A stretch of DNA of 11,332 nucleotides from Planctomycetota bacterium (GCA_024277835.1 JAJRUK010000243.1:1-11332); one strand, 5' to 3'. Counted from the stretch's first letter, positions 1-6,167 are shown. The notes: generated from the sequence alone by a model not told the origin. Translations and numbers: made by a program.

Positions 1-291
1 CCCGCCGTGCAGGCGAAACAGCTTCTCGCGAAGTCCGGACAGGCTCTTTGTTTGCTTCCATTCAGAAAGCGAAGCAAGCCCTTCCTGCCGCTCATGACGA
101 ACATGAAGAACGACCGTGCCAACGTCGAGCAGATCAATCCCCGTTGCGAATCGCGTTTTCGTTCCGCGTTTGATGCCTTTGGCAATCGCGCGGACCTTGC
201 CATGCTCGCGCGTAAAGAGCACAAGCACCTGCGACGTTTCGGAATAATCCAAACGCCCCAACACAACCGCATCATCACGAATCTCTGGCAT
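1..291 (-). CDS. recO: DNA repair protein RecO, N-terminal part (cut by the window edge)
   Basis: Reading the minus strand from the ATG at 291 gives 97 open codons to the window edge, so only the N-terminal part is here. It starts MPEIRDDAVVLGRLDYSETS and continues with a TREHGKVRAIAKGIKRGTK stretch, the usual wording of the RecO N-terminal OB-fold. RecO is a cytoplasmic recombination mediator: with RecR it helps load RecA onto SSB-coated single strands in gap repair, and it anneals complementary strands. The later part (RHERQEGLASLSEWKQ, then SGLREKLFRLHGG) matches what I remember of planctomycete RecO, which supports the host assignment. There is no clear Shine-Dalgarno before the ATG. A 287-base gap with a strong hairpin separates it from the upstream hydrolase gene, so it may have its own promoter. 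The zinc-finger and C-terminal helical parts lie outside the window. Confidence 0.9.
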   Translation of the reverse strand, partial: MPEIRDDAVVLGRLDYSETSQVLVLFTREHGKVRAIAKGIKRGTKTRFATGIDLLDVGTVVLHVRHERQEGLASLSEWKQTKSLSGLREKLFRLHGG

Positions 292-434
292 GGTTGTAGA
301 TGATAACCGAAACCAACGATCGCGCGACGCTGGTTTCCAATCGTGCGATACATCTCGTTCGACAGGTCCGACGAAACCGAGACGCGCCCGTAAGGAAGCG
401 ATTCCTCAAGCGGCCTCGACGATTCCTGGCGTGT

Positions 435-463
435 GGCATGGTCCACGCTTGCGTGGCCATGCC
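435..463. repeat. 29-base near-perfect palindrome between the hydrolase gene and recO
   Basis: The arms are GGCATGG plus CCACGC on the left and GCGTGG plus CCATGCC on the right, with a TT loop and one unpaired T. This makes a 13-bp stem. It sits in the 287-base gap (292-578) that otherwise shows no gene. No T-run follows on either strand, so it is not a standard intrinsic terminator. A related palindrome at 5031-5059, inside the prophage operon, shares GCATGG on the left and TGGCCATG on the right. This suggests an interspersed repeat family rather than a gene-specific signal. Confidence 0.7.
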
Positions 464-578
464 GGAGTTCATGCAGACCCATGGCCACGATCTGAGTAGA
501 CCATGCAACCCCTGAACTCTCAATGACCTTCTCAGTGCCGGCGCTAGCCAAGTCGGTCAGGCGACCCGTAGGGTGTGG

Positions 579-1430
579 CTATTGCCCACCTTCGCGACTC
601 AATAACTCGCCGAGTTTGTCAGTGAACTCCGTCGAGTAAGTAAACCCCGCCTCATTGTGGCCACCGGGTGTCTCGATGAACTGCTTCGGTTCGGCAGCCG
701 CGTCGAACAGTTTGCGACCAAGCTCGATCGGAATGAGTGTGTCGTCCGCACCGTGGAGAATCAACTTCGGGCACGTCACTTTGCCAATGCGATCGATCGA
801 TTTGAATCGGTCACGCAGAATGAGTTTCACGGGGAGAAACGGATAGTGAATTCGCCCAACGTCAGCCAATTCTGTAAACGTAGATTCGACAACGAGTGCG
901 CGCGGGGCGTGATGGGTAGCTAGTTCGATCGCGACCGCCCCGCCGAGTGATCGTCCGCAAAAAACGATTCGCTCAACGGGCTGCTTCTGCGTTTGGGTCA
1001 GGTATTGTAGCGCCGCCCTCGCGTCGGCGTAGAGACCGCTCTCACTCGGCGAGCCGTCGCTGTGGCCAAACCCGCGATAGTCGAAGATGAAAACGTTGTA
1101 ACCGAGTCGATGGAGCGTCTGAATCGTAGTCAGTCGATGCGAAATGTTGCCGGCGTTCCCGTGAAAAAAAAGAATCGTGCGTGTCGCGACTTCGTTTGGA
1201 ACGTACCACCCGGTCAGATTCACGCCGTCGTTGGACGTGAACGTGACGGATTGATAGTCGAGTCCAATATCGCTCGGGGTCGCGTCGTAGTCTCGCGTGG
1301 GAAAGTAAATCAATCGCCGCTCGAACACACCCACGAGGATACAGACACCAACATACGTCGCAACCGCGATGATGATGAGTCGTCGCAGGCTAAACTTTCG
1401 CCGGGCGTTCTCTTGCGTAGCGTCGGGCAC
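579..1430 (-). CDS. Membrane-anchored alpha/beta hydrolase (Bem46/ABHD13-like)
   Basis: This is a 283-residue serine hydrolase with one N-terminal membrane segment (about residues 18-36, after an Arg/Lys-rich head), so the catalytic domain probably faces the periplasm. The oxyanion motif HGNAGN is at 90-95, the nucleophile elbow GRSLGG places Ser161, HGADD places Asp230, and GGHNE places His258: a complete triad in the usual order. The layout resembles the Bem46/ABHD13 and YfhR-like group. The substrate is unknown; esterase or peptidase activity is family-level expectation only. The start is a GTG at 1430 with a weak AGAGAG upstream. No other start fits, because an in-frame TAG (the PIN stop) lies 30 bases upstream and there is no internal Met. 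It directly follows the PIN gene (30 bases), so it is probably co-transcribed with the PIN pair, though no functional link is evident. Confidence 0.88.
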   Translation of the reverse strand: MPDATQENARRKFSLRRLIIIAVATYVGVCILVGVFERRLIYFPTRDYDATPSDIGLDYQSVTFTSNDGVNLTGWYVPNEVATRTILFFHGNAGNISHRLTTIQTLHRLGYNVFIFDYRGFGHSDGSPSESGLYADARAALQYLTQTQKQPVERIVFCGRSLGGAVAIELATHHAPRALVVESTFTELADVGRIHYPFLPVKLILRDRFKSIDRIGKVTCPKLILHGADDTLIPIELGRKLFDAAAEPKQFIETPGGHNEAGFTYSTEFTDKLGELLSREGGQ

Positions 1431-1460
1431 GTCGGTCGTCGCTCTCTGAAGCCGGGTTCG

Positions 1461-1973
1461 CTATCCAAGTTGCCACAAAGCGGTTCGGACATCATTCAAG
1501 TTAACTACGTCGCATCCCGTTTGCTGCAAACATATGGTCAAAGGACGATCGTCCGTAAGAACGAGATAATCTTGTTCCCGTGCGAGTTTGATAATCCCTG
1601 CGTCGGTGACTCCAAGCCGAGCAACATACTCCTCCGCCAAGATGCAGTCCTTTTCGACGTACAGCTCTCGCGTTTCTCTCAGCACTGCAAGAACCGTCGG
1701 TACATGGCTCCGGGGTTGGTCGGATTTCGAAGGGATTGAGAGGTTTGAGACTTCCGCAAGAATATGGGGCGTGACGATGACTTTCTGAAAATTTGAGACG
1801 AAATTCTGTAGCCATCGAAAATCTTCAATGGTATATTGCCGTGTTCGCTTATGAGACTCTATGAGAGACTCCGTAAACGTTCCGATGGCCAGCAAGATTA
1901 GGATGTTCGCGTCGATAAGGACGCCCCGCGTGGCATGCTTGACGACTGTCGCGAGCGGTGCCAACGGAGTCAT
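1461..1973 (-). CDS. PIN-domain ribonuclease (toxin-like)
   Basis: The 170-residue product has the acidic residues of a PIN nuclease: Asp21 in VLIDANILILL, Glu74 in TPHILAEVSN, Asp124 in LGVTDAGIIKLA, and Asp141/Asp142 in LVLTDDRPL. PIN proteins are metal-dependent endoribonucleases, often the toxin of a toxin-antitoxin pair. At 170 residues it is longer than the 130-140 of typical VapC toxins; the extra length lies between the first Asp and the Glu (about residues 30-65). The ATG overlaps the TGA of the upstream 86-residue gene in the sequence ATGA, a sign of translational coupling and of a fixed partner ratio. The usual VapB-type DNA-binding antitoxin is absent. It could instead be an RNA-processing PIN protein with a housekeeping role. 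Confidence 0.85.
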   Translation of the reverse strand: MTPLAPLATVVKHATRGVLIDANILILLAIGTFTESLIESHKRTRQYTIEDFRWLQNFVSNFQKVIVTPHILAEVSNLSIPSKSDQPRSHVPTVLAVLRETRELYVEKDCILAEEYVARLGVTDAGIIKLAREQDYLVLTDDRPLTICLQQTGCDVVNLNDVRTALWQLG

Positions 1974-2230
1974 GCTGAGCGCATTCTCATAGCGTACACT
2001 TCACCGGTCGTGGCGTCGATTTCGAACTGCTTATAAGTTTTCTTGCCGGTCATGAAAGCGAGCTGAGTCGAATCAAGGAAGCCCAGCGTAATGAACCATC
2101 TTGTTCCGTCATCTTTGAGTTCGACTTCTTCGATGCTTAGTCCCGAGACATCTCCTAATAGATCTCTTAAGTACTCGACTGCCTTCATAGCGGCGCTCTT
2201 GGCATCGAGTTGAGGTTGTTGCTTTCCCAT
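1970..2230 (-). CDS. Small protein coupled to the PIN nuclease (candidate antitoxin or partner)
   Basis: This is an 86-residue, soluble, mixed alpha/beta protein with no membrane segment. It begins with an amphipathic helical region (MKAVEYLRDLLGD, from about residue 15) followed by a strand-rich part (GTRWFITLGF, then YKQFEIDATTGEVYAMRMR at the C-terminus) whose ending recalls a PepSY-like beta-hairpin. I recall similar small proteins next to PIN genes in cyanobacteria and other phyla, but cannot check this. The start is well supported: ATG at 2230 with GGGAG seven bases upstream. Its TGA overlaps the ATG of the PIN gene, which makes a binding partner or antitoxin role plausible. No ribbon-helix-helix, AbrB or Phd-like DNA-binding motif is visible, so an ordinary VapB role is not supported. 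Confidence 0.75.
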   Translation of the reverse strand: MGKQQPQLDAKSAAMKAVEYLRDLLGDVSGLSIEEVELKDDGTRWFITLGFLDSTQLAFMTGKKTYKQFEIDATTGEVYAMRMRSA

Positions 2231-2319
2231 TAAAAAACTCCCGTCTGTGCAAATGCTGCATTCCGTCGTGTACCTCGGTCAAATTATGCTTCATCACGTC
2301 GGTCCCGACAACCTCGTCG

Positions 2320-2778
2320 TTAACCCTCCTGCACGTCGATGGGGATCGCCTTGGGTTTGGCGGTTTCGATTTTTGGGATCGATACTTCGAGCACCCCTGC
2401 GCTGCACTTGGCGGAAATATTTTCAGCGTCAGCCCCGGCGGGAAGATCGAGTCCTCGGCAGAAGGTTCCGAATCGCCGCTCTCGCTTATGCGTTTCAGAC
2501 GCGGTTTCTGTTTCGGCGGGTTTGATTTTCTCGCCGCGAATGTGCAGGACGTCATCGGTCTGCGTGAGTTCGATCGTACCCCCATCAACGCCGGGTACTT
2601 CGACGTACGCAACATAGCGGTCGTCATATTCGTAGAGGTCGATCGGCGGTCCCCACGATTGTCCGTCAAGCGGCGGGGTGGATAAGCCATTGTGCCAGGC
2701 ACGATCAAACAGATGGTTCATCTCCTCCTGAATCGAGCCGAGTGCTTGTTGCGTGTTGTAGATTGGTTTGAACGTCAT
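2320..2778 (-). CDS. Small heat-shock protein, Hsp20/alpha-crystallin family
   Basis: The 152-residue product is an ATP-independent holdase chaperone of the cytoplasm that binds unfolding proteins and keeps them soluble for DnaK/ClpB. After an N-terminal arm (1-43) the alpha-crystallin domain starts at about PPIDLYEYDDRYVAYVEVPG (44-63). It continues with LHIRGEK and the RRFGTF strand (101-106), and ends with the conserved AGVLEVSIPK (127-136). The C-terminal tail carries the IPI oligomerisation motif (145-147). The start is the ATG at 2778, which has AGGAG eight bases upstream; an in-frame GTG at 2856 would add 26 residues with no family match. The gene diverges from the small lipoprotein gene. 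The next gene downstream starts 90 bases after its stop, with its own good ribosome binding site. Confidence 0.93.
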   Translation of the reverse strand: MTFKPIYNTQQALGSIQEEMNHLFDRAWHNGLSTPPLDGQSWGPPIDLYEYDDRYVAYVEVPGVDGGTIELTQTDDVLHIRGEKIKPAETETASETHKRERRFGTFCRGLDLPAGADAENISAKCSAGVLEVSIPKIETAKPKAIPIDVQEG

Positions 2779-2823
2779 GTCTTTGGCTCCTGTGAACGCG
2801 GTGGCTGGCCGTTGGCGGATTGC

Positions 2824-2840
2824 GTGAGCACCGTGCTTAC
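2824..2840. promoter_or_regulatory. Palindrome in the hsp20 leader (possible operator or RNA hairpin)
   Basis: GTGAGCACCGTGCTTAC is a 17-base palindrome with 8-base arms, one mismatch and a single central base. It lies 45 bases upstream of the hsp20 ATG. It is not the CIRCE element or the HspR-type HAIR element. In DNA it could be a repressor site. In RNA it could only form a short stem. Function is inferred from position only. Confidence 0.3.
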
Positions 2841-2871
2841 GAACGCACAAGGGCAAGCCTGTCGCCGACGC

Positions 2872-2877
2872 ATTCTA
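2872..2877 (-). promoter_or_regulatory. Possible -10 box for hsp20
   Basis: On the minus strand this reads TAGAAT, one base from the TATAAT consensus, inside GCGATAGAATGCG. It would place the transcript start near 2865 and give a leader of about 87 bases containing the palindrome at 2824-2840. No good -35 box is seen at 16-18 bases, so this is weak. Confidence 0.22.
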
Positions 2878-3035
2878 TCGCCTCGGAGGGGGTTCCGTCG
2901 AGCAATGCAAGCGTCCGATGCCTCTCATTCTGCGAAGATCGGCGCTATTATCGGCCTTGCGGAAGCGCCGGAGCGTAAATGGATCGCCGTCCCGCGCCTT
3001 CCGATAACGAAGTAGCACTTATAGGAGCCAAGACG

Positions 3036-3206
3036 ATGAAACGACGAGGACTATCGGGGATCGGTTGCTGTCTGCTGGTTGCATTCATGGCGCTGTCTGC
3101 GGGTTGCGAGGGATTCCTGCGGGAAAGCGCTCGAACGAGCATCGCGGATTTCTTCACGACCGTGCTTAGCGAAGCCGTCAACTCGACGATCGCCCCACAG
3201 AATTAG
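3036..3206 (+). CDS. Small putative lipoprotein
   Basis: The 56-residue product begins MKRRG, continues with a hydrophobic stretch (about 8-22) and reaches LSAGC with Cys24 as the likely lipidated residue. This is a type II signal peptide, although Ser rather than Leu sits at position -3, so the lipobox is imperfect. The mature part is only about 32 residues and forms an amphipathic helix (SIADFFTTVLSEAVN). Short lipoproteins of this build occur in planctomycetes, by recollection; none has a known role that I can name. The chosen ATG at 3036 has AGGAG eight bases upstream. The longer in-frame reading from 2979 would bury the signal peptide and has no ribosome binding site. It is the only plus-strand gene supported here and diverges from hsp20. 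Confidence 0.65.
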   Translation: MKRRGLSGIGCCLLVAFMALSAGCEGFLRESARTSIADFFTTVLSEAVNSTIAPQN

Positions 3207-3367
3207 CGTACTGTCGCACATTGTATGATGCGCACCACTCGCAGTTTGCTGCCAGTGCCTTCGCTCATCTTACTGGCGGGCAATCCCCCTCGATCCCCCC
3301 TCGGTACAGGGGAGACGGAAAAGAAGACCGCGACAACAACCCGCACCTCTTCGAGGAACGAAGCGCC

Positions 3368-3507
3368 AGCCCCGAAGGGGCGAAACGCATTCAACAGCCC
3401 CCGGCGCAAGCCGGGGGAAACAAACGAAGGTCACAGGACAAGCCCCAACGGGGCGACACCTTTCCTCAACCACAGTCGGTAACCAAATTGTTCCGCCCCT
3501 CCGGGGC
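3368..3507. repeat. Cluster of four GC-rich hairpins (GCCCC-NNN-GGGGC type)
   Basis: Four palindromes are spaced over 140 bases. GCCCCGAAGGGGC is at 3369-3381. CCCCCGGC and GCCGGGGG around a GCAA tetraloop are at 3398-3417. GCCCCAACGGGGC is at 3442-3454, and GCCCCTCCGGGGC at 3495-3507. Three share the same 5-bp stem but have different loops. I recall this wording from intergenic repeats widespread in planctomycetes and several other phyla. They are probably non-coding mosaics and could fold in RNA. Confidence 0.8.
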
Positions 3508-3578
3508 TGCTGATGCGAGAAGCGGTGCTGTTCGTGCGACACGGGTTCGTCTTCGGGTCTCGCAATCAATCGACCTGC

Positions 3579-3608
3579 CCACGTTGTTCGACAGCCGAAC
3601 AATGGTGG
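3579..3608. repeat. Hairpin downstream of the prophage operon
   Basis: TTGTTCG (3584-3590) and CGAACAA (3596-3602) form a perfect 7-bp stem around ACAGC. The stem can be extended by CCAC (3579-3582) and GTGG (3605-3608) across a small internal loop. It lies about 45 bases beyond the stop of the last prophage gene, so it could stop or stabilise the late transcript, but no T-run follows. It may equally be another copy of an intergenic repeat family. Confidence 0.5.
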
Positions 3609-3651
3609 ACAAGCTGCCGGTGGCACTCAACACTAGAGGTGCAACAGTCCA

Positions 3652-4398
3652 CTAGACCGCGACCACGATGACGACTCCGTCAATGGAGGCGCGACGTGTG
3701 GCCAAGTTGGTCGCTGGTAGCGATGTGGCCCATTTCGGCGTGTACAGCGAGACGGGCGCGTGGTCGTCCTTGCTCGTTCCGGAGAGCGTCAGGTCGTTGC
3801 CATGGCTGCTCACGTCGATCTCCGGATTGTGCAAACCCCACAGAGGCCAGTATCCCTTGAGTGCAGTTCCAAAGACGCGTCGTGCGCTCGCTCCGCGTGA
3901 CCACGCCACCACCTGGTCCACCGTGGGACCGATGTTGGCGATGAAACCTTCAGCGAGCGTACCATTGAGCGCGTCGCCCAGCGCTAACGTCATCTTTCGT
4001 CCGAAAGCAACGCGGTCGAACAGCGAAAGGCCACCCGTGTTCGCGCTGGAGTCGGTTCCGATGAGGGTGCCATCGATGTAGAGTTCGAGGCGGCGCATAC
4101 CGCCGACGTCTTTTTCAACGAGAAGGCACGCGTGCCAGTTGCCGTCGTCGTACACGCCGGGTGTTGTGACGACGTTCCCGGTATGCGCGCTGTGGGCTTG
4201 AATGTTGCCGAACTTTCCAATCTGTAGCCGCGTGTACGCGTCGGGGAGGATCGCCCCGTCGCCGAAGAACATCAGCGTTTCGGCGTTGGCCCCGCCGAGT
4301 TTCTTCAACCAGACGCCCATGCAGAAGGGATAGGTCGAAACCGGAGCGACGTCGACCAGTGCGCTCTCGTTTAAAGATCGAAGAAAAGATCGTGACAT
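3652..4398 (-). CDS. LamG/concanavalin A-like lectin protein, last gene of the phage operon
   Basis: The 248-residue product looks like a single LamG-type beta-sandwich that spans most of its length. The hallmark stretch is DDGNWHACLLVEKDVGG followed by RRLELYIDGTLIG (about residues 84-114), the usual 'dgnWH ... lYiDG' of this fold. The C-terminal part has YWPLWGLHNPEIDVSSHGND, typical of LamG modules that end by describing total displayed content. There is no signal peptide. As the last gene of a structural operon it is most likely a virion surface or appendage protein that binds a glycan, perhaps on the host envelope. That role is inferred. The ATG at 4398 has AGGAG about ten bases upstream, and its start is 13 bases from the previous stop. 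Its TAG lies at the edge of the repeat-rich interval. Confidence 0.75.
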   Translation of the reverse strand: MSRSFLRSLNESALVDVAPVSTYPFCMGVWLKKLGGANAETLMFFGDGAILPDAYTRLQIGKFGNIQAHSAHTGNVVTTPGVYDDGNWHACLLVEKDVGGMRRLELYIDGTLIGTDSSANTGGLSLFDRVAFGRKMTLALGDALNGTLAEGFIANIGPTVDQVVAWSRGASARRVFGTALKGYWPLWGLHNPEIDVSSHGNDLTLSGTSKDDHAPVSLYTPKWATSLPATNLATRRASIDGVVIVVAV

Positions 4399-4411
4399 GG
4401 CGAGAGAACTC

Positions 4412-4900
4412 CTATTCCCAGATGACGCTTGCGATCCACGTCGATACTTTGTCGAGCGACCACCCGGTCGATTCGAAGACCAGGTCCATCACAATTTCCT
4501 CGCCCGAGACGATCGTGTCGGCGTCGAGCGGGATCTTCGTCTCAATGTACTTGTCGCCGTCCGACGTGGCGAAAGTGACAGTGGTTGACCCTTCTGCGTT
4601 TAGCGTCGCGGACGACGGGTCTTCGCTGGCGGCGACGGACGCCCACTTTGGGTTGACTTTCGCTGTCCGACTTGCCGTCACGGTCGCGGCGAGTGCTCGC
4701 AAGAGGAGCTTGGCAGTCCCGGTCGGGAGTTGCGGAGGAGCCTGGAAGCGTAGTCGCCAAGTGGCGTCGCTGGCGATGCTTGCTGCGACGCCGAGACCTT
4801 CGTCGTGCTTGGAGTTGGCACCTGCGCCGACGTGAAAGTTCGCAAAGGTATCAGAAGTGAGCGGGAAGGTACTTCGTGGAAAGATGGGTCCGCCAGCCAT
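4412..4900 (-). CDS. Small beta-rich putative virion protein (unknown family)
   Basis: I do not recognise this 162-residue protein. It starts MAGGPIFPRSTFPLTSDTF, has no signal peptide or membrane segment, and alternates short polar and hydrophobic stretches as in a beta-sandwich (WRLRFQAPP near 48-56, then TAKLLLRALAATVTAS). The C-terminal half includes KYIETKIPLDADTIVSGEEI and MDLVFESTGWSLDKVSTW, again strand-like. The ATG at 4900 has GGAG six bases upstream. It is followed after 13 bases by the LamG gene and preceded by a 252-base gap full of repeats. Position and fold suggest a minor structural or fibre-associated protein. A receptor-binding or fibre-base role is a guess. Confidence 0.65.
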   Translation of the reverse strand: MAGGPIFPRSTFPLTSDTFANFHVGAGANSKHDEGLGVAASIASDATWRLRFQAPPQLPTGTAKLLLRALAATVTASRTAKVNPKWASVAASEDPSSATLNAEGSTTVTFATSDGDKYIETKIPLDADTIVSGEEIVMDLVFESTGWSLDKVSTWIASVIWE

Positions 4901-5152
4901 TTTGATCTCCGTTTATTCTTGGTTTGAGGTTGTAGCGTTTCATGTGCAAGCAGCGGTACACGCTTCCTGCGGAGTTTCCGCCGGCAAGATGCCGGTGGCA
5001 CACGAGTGGGTGCTACACGAGCGGGTCGCACGCATGGCGGCGCTGCGCTTGGCCATGGCACCTGGCGCGAACAAGCGACGTCCATCAGAGCCGCGACCGT
5101 GAGGGAGCGATTGGGCCGCAATCGTGCATGGCACCTCTTTGTGCTCGTCGAG
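4901..5152. repeat. Intergenic repeat block inside the phage operon
   Basis: This 252-base gap between two structural genes has no supported gene. It holds several repeat-like units. CCGGC-AAGAT-GCCGG at 4981-4995 is followed by GGTGGCAC. A palindrome at 5031-5059 (CATGGC and GCCATG arms) is related to the one at 435-463. At 5086-5109 there is a unit containing CCGCGACCGTGAGGGAGCG. The 12-mer TGCCGGTGGCAC at 4990-5001 also occurs at 3615-3626 in the flank. I recall these as interspersed repeats of planctomycete genomes. Their presence within a late operon suggests insertion after the phage arrived. Confidence 0.65.
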
Positions 5153-5701
5153 TTAATCAATTGTAAATTCGACGGATAACCACAGTTTCGTGGGTGCCGA
5201 TGCGATGGCACTCGCCGAAAAGTAAAGCCACTCATCCGCCGCGATCGATCCGGCGTCGAACACTGTCTGTTCGAGTCCCTCCGCGGTTGCTTGCTTGTCA
5301 AGGGTCCAAGCGTTGGTCCCGGCGACGTCGGGCGTGAGCTTGGCGCGTTTTTCGATATTGAAGGTGACCGTCCCTGTATCGGTGATCGCACGGACCGCAA
5401 CGAGCGTCGCAGCTTGCGGGACGTAGCCAATCGGAAAAGCATCAGTCGCTGTCGGATTCTCTATGTAGAATATTTTGGCGACGTTTTGCTTGCCAGCGGT
5501 CAGGTCTGACTCCGCTCCAGTATCATTCTTGACGTAGAGCTTGCCATCTGATTTTGCATAGACAACGAGCGCTCCGTTTGGGGGTGTGACGGGCGCGGTC
5601 ATTTCCTTGAACTCGAGGGTCGTACTGTCCGCGAGCGTTAGCGCGTCCTCGACCGTGAGGTTTCGAGTAACGAGGCTGTCGGAATTATTCGTTATCGGCA
5701 T
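5153..5701 (-). CDS. Putative virion structural protein (fibre or decoration type)
   Basis: This 182-residue protein has no family I can name with confidence. The N-terminal part ends in a stretch reading PPNGALVVYAKSDGKLYVKN (about residues 40-59). That wording is common in phage fibre and appendage proteins, where a short repeat-like beta-hairpin tells of a 'parameter' strand. The C-terminal half (about 75-182) has strands such as TVTFNIEKRAKL, a segment LEQTVFDAGSIAADEWLYFS, and KLWLSVEFTID at the end, which suggests a jelly-roll. The ATG at 5701 has only weak purine-rich sequence before it. It lies 16 bases after the previous stop, so coupling is likely. It is followed by the repeat-filled gap. 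Confidence 0.65.
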   Translation of the reverse strand: MPITNNSDSLVTRNLTVEDALTLADSTTLEFKEMTAPVTPPNGALVVYAKSDGKLYVKNDTGAESDLTAGKQNVAKIFYIENPTATDAFPIGYVPQAATLVAVRAITDTGTVTFNIEKRAKLTPDVAGTNAWTLDKQATAEGLEQTVFDAGSIAADEWLYFSASAIASAPTKLWLSVEFTID

Positions 5702-5717
5702 AGGTTCTTGCTTTCGA

Positions 5718-6164
5718 TTAAGAGGCGATGGCCAGTCCGACCTGAAGCCCCCAGGTGATGTTGCCAGGGTCCGGGTTGGTCCATTGGATGCGAAGGGCGT
5801 CGCCCGGTTGAAACGTCCACGGCGACGGGTCGGTGCTTTCCTCTGCCGGGATACGAAGATTCACATCGCGCGAAACGCCAGCGCGGATTACAGTGAAAAG
5901 CGTCGTGTCGTAAGATACCCCGACCACCGCATCGAGCGAGATCGTCATGGGCGCTAACCCGGAAGTGCCAACAAAATGGCACCTTACGAACGAAAGTCGA
6001 AATCGCACGTCGAGCTTGAACGTCGCGTCGATGTTTCCCGTTCCTGATGTACTTTGCGCAGTGACGGATGATCGCTGGCGGGTTTGAATTTGCGAGATTT
6101 CCTCGCTTTGCCGCGCGAGGGCGGCGTCGGCGGTTCGCAATATGTTCGTGATGCTCTGAGTCAT
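5718..6164 (-). CDS. Small structural protein with N-terminal coiled-coil region (unknown family)
   Basis: The 148-residue protein starts with a helical, heptad-like segment (ILRTADAALARQSEEISQIQ, about residues 8-27) that could trimerise. The rest is a beta-rich domain: FKLDVRFRLSFVRCHFVG, a segment MTISLDAVVG, then FTVIRAGVSRDVNLRIPAEE, and WTFQPGDALRIQWTNPDPGN. A helix followed by a beta-sandwich is a common plan for phage fibres and spikes, but also for decoration proteins. The ATG at 6164 follows the previous TAA by three bases, which implies translational coupling; the stop is 16 bases before the next start. No homologue is recognised. Confidence 0.65.
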   Translation of the reverse strand: MTQSITNILRTADAALARQSEEISQIQTRQRSSVTAQSTSGTGNIDATFKLDVRFRLSFVRCHFVGTSGLAPMTISLDAVVGVSYDTTLFTVIRAGVSRDVNLRIPAEESTDPSPWTFQPGDALRIQWTNPDPGNITWGLQVGLAIAS

Positions 6165-6167
6165 GGG

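Larger units (their letters stand above)
3207..3651. other. Gene-free interval filled with short palindromic repeats
   Basis: These 445 bases separate the host lipoprotein gene from the end of the prophage operon. Open frames on both strands exist (for example 3221-3655 and 3270-3626) but they run through palindromes and have low-complexity, Pro/Arg-rich translations, so I do not call them. The interval starts with a 6-bp inverted repeat (GCCAGT at 3251-3256 and ACTGGC at 3272-3277). Then comes a C-rich element at about 3281-3312 with arms CCCCT/AGGGG, then the GCCCC hairpin cluster, then a hairpin at 3579-3608. No integrase, tRNA or clear attachment site is visible. Confidence 0.7.

Noticed and set aside
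7..303. A 98-codon plus-strand frame at the left edge
   Set aside because: The minus strand of the same interval encodes a clear RecO N-terminus, so this is its shadow.
1062..1739. A 225-codon plus-strand frame across the hydrolase and PIN genes
   Set aside because: It runs antisense through two genes with catalytic motifs, and shows no domain of its own.
2779..2960. A CIRCE or HAIR heat-shock operator upstream of hsp20
   Set aside because: No match to TTAGCACTC-N9-GAGTGCTAA or to CTTGAGT-N7-ACTCAAG was found; only an unrelated palindrome is present.
3368..3507. A CRISPR array
   Set aside because: The repeated units are short palindromes with unequal spacing and no constant direct repeat of 24-40 bases. 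No cas gene is nearby.
3207..3651. A tRNA gene, integrase or phage attachment site at the element border
   Set aside because: No cloverleaf, no recombinase gene and no clear direct duplication could be seen within the window.
3221..3655. Open frames of 85-144 codons in the gene-free repeat interval, both strands
   Set aside because: They run through the palindromic repeats, overlap each other and give Pro/Arg/Gly-rich translations. Such mosaics are a known source of false proteins.
4678..5442. A 254-codon minus-strand frame covering the repeat gap
   Set aside because: It overlaps two better-supported genes in another frame and is Ser/Arg/Pro-rich. The gap itself is explained by repeats.
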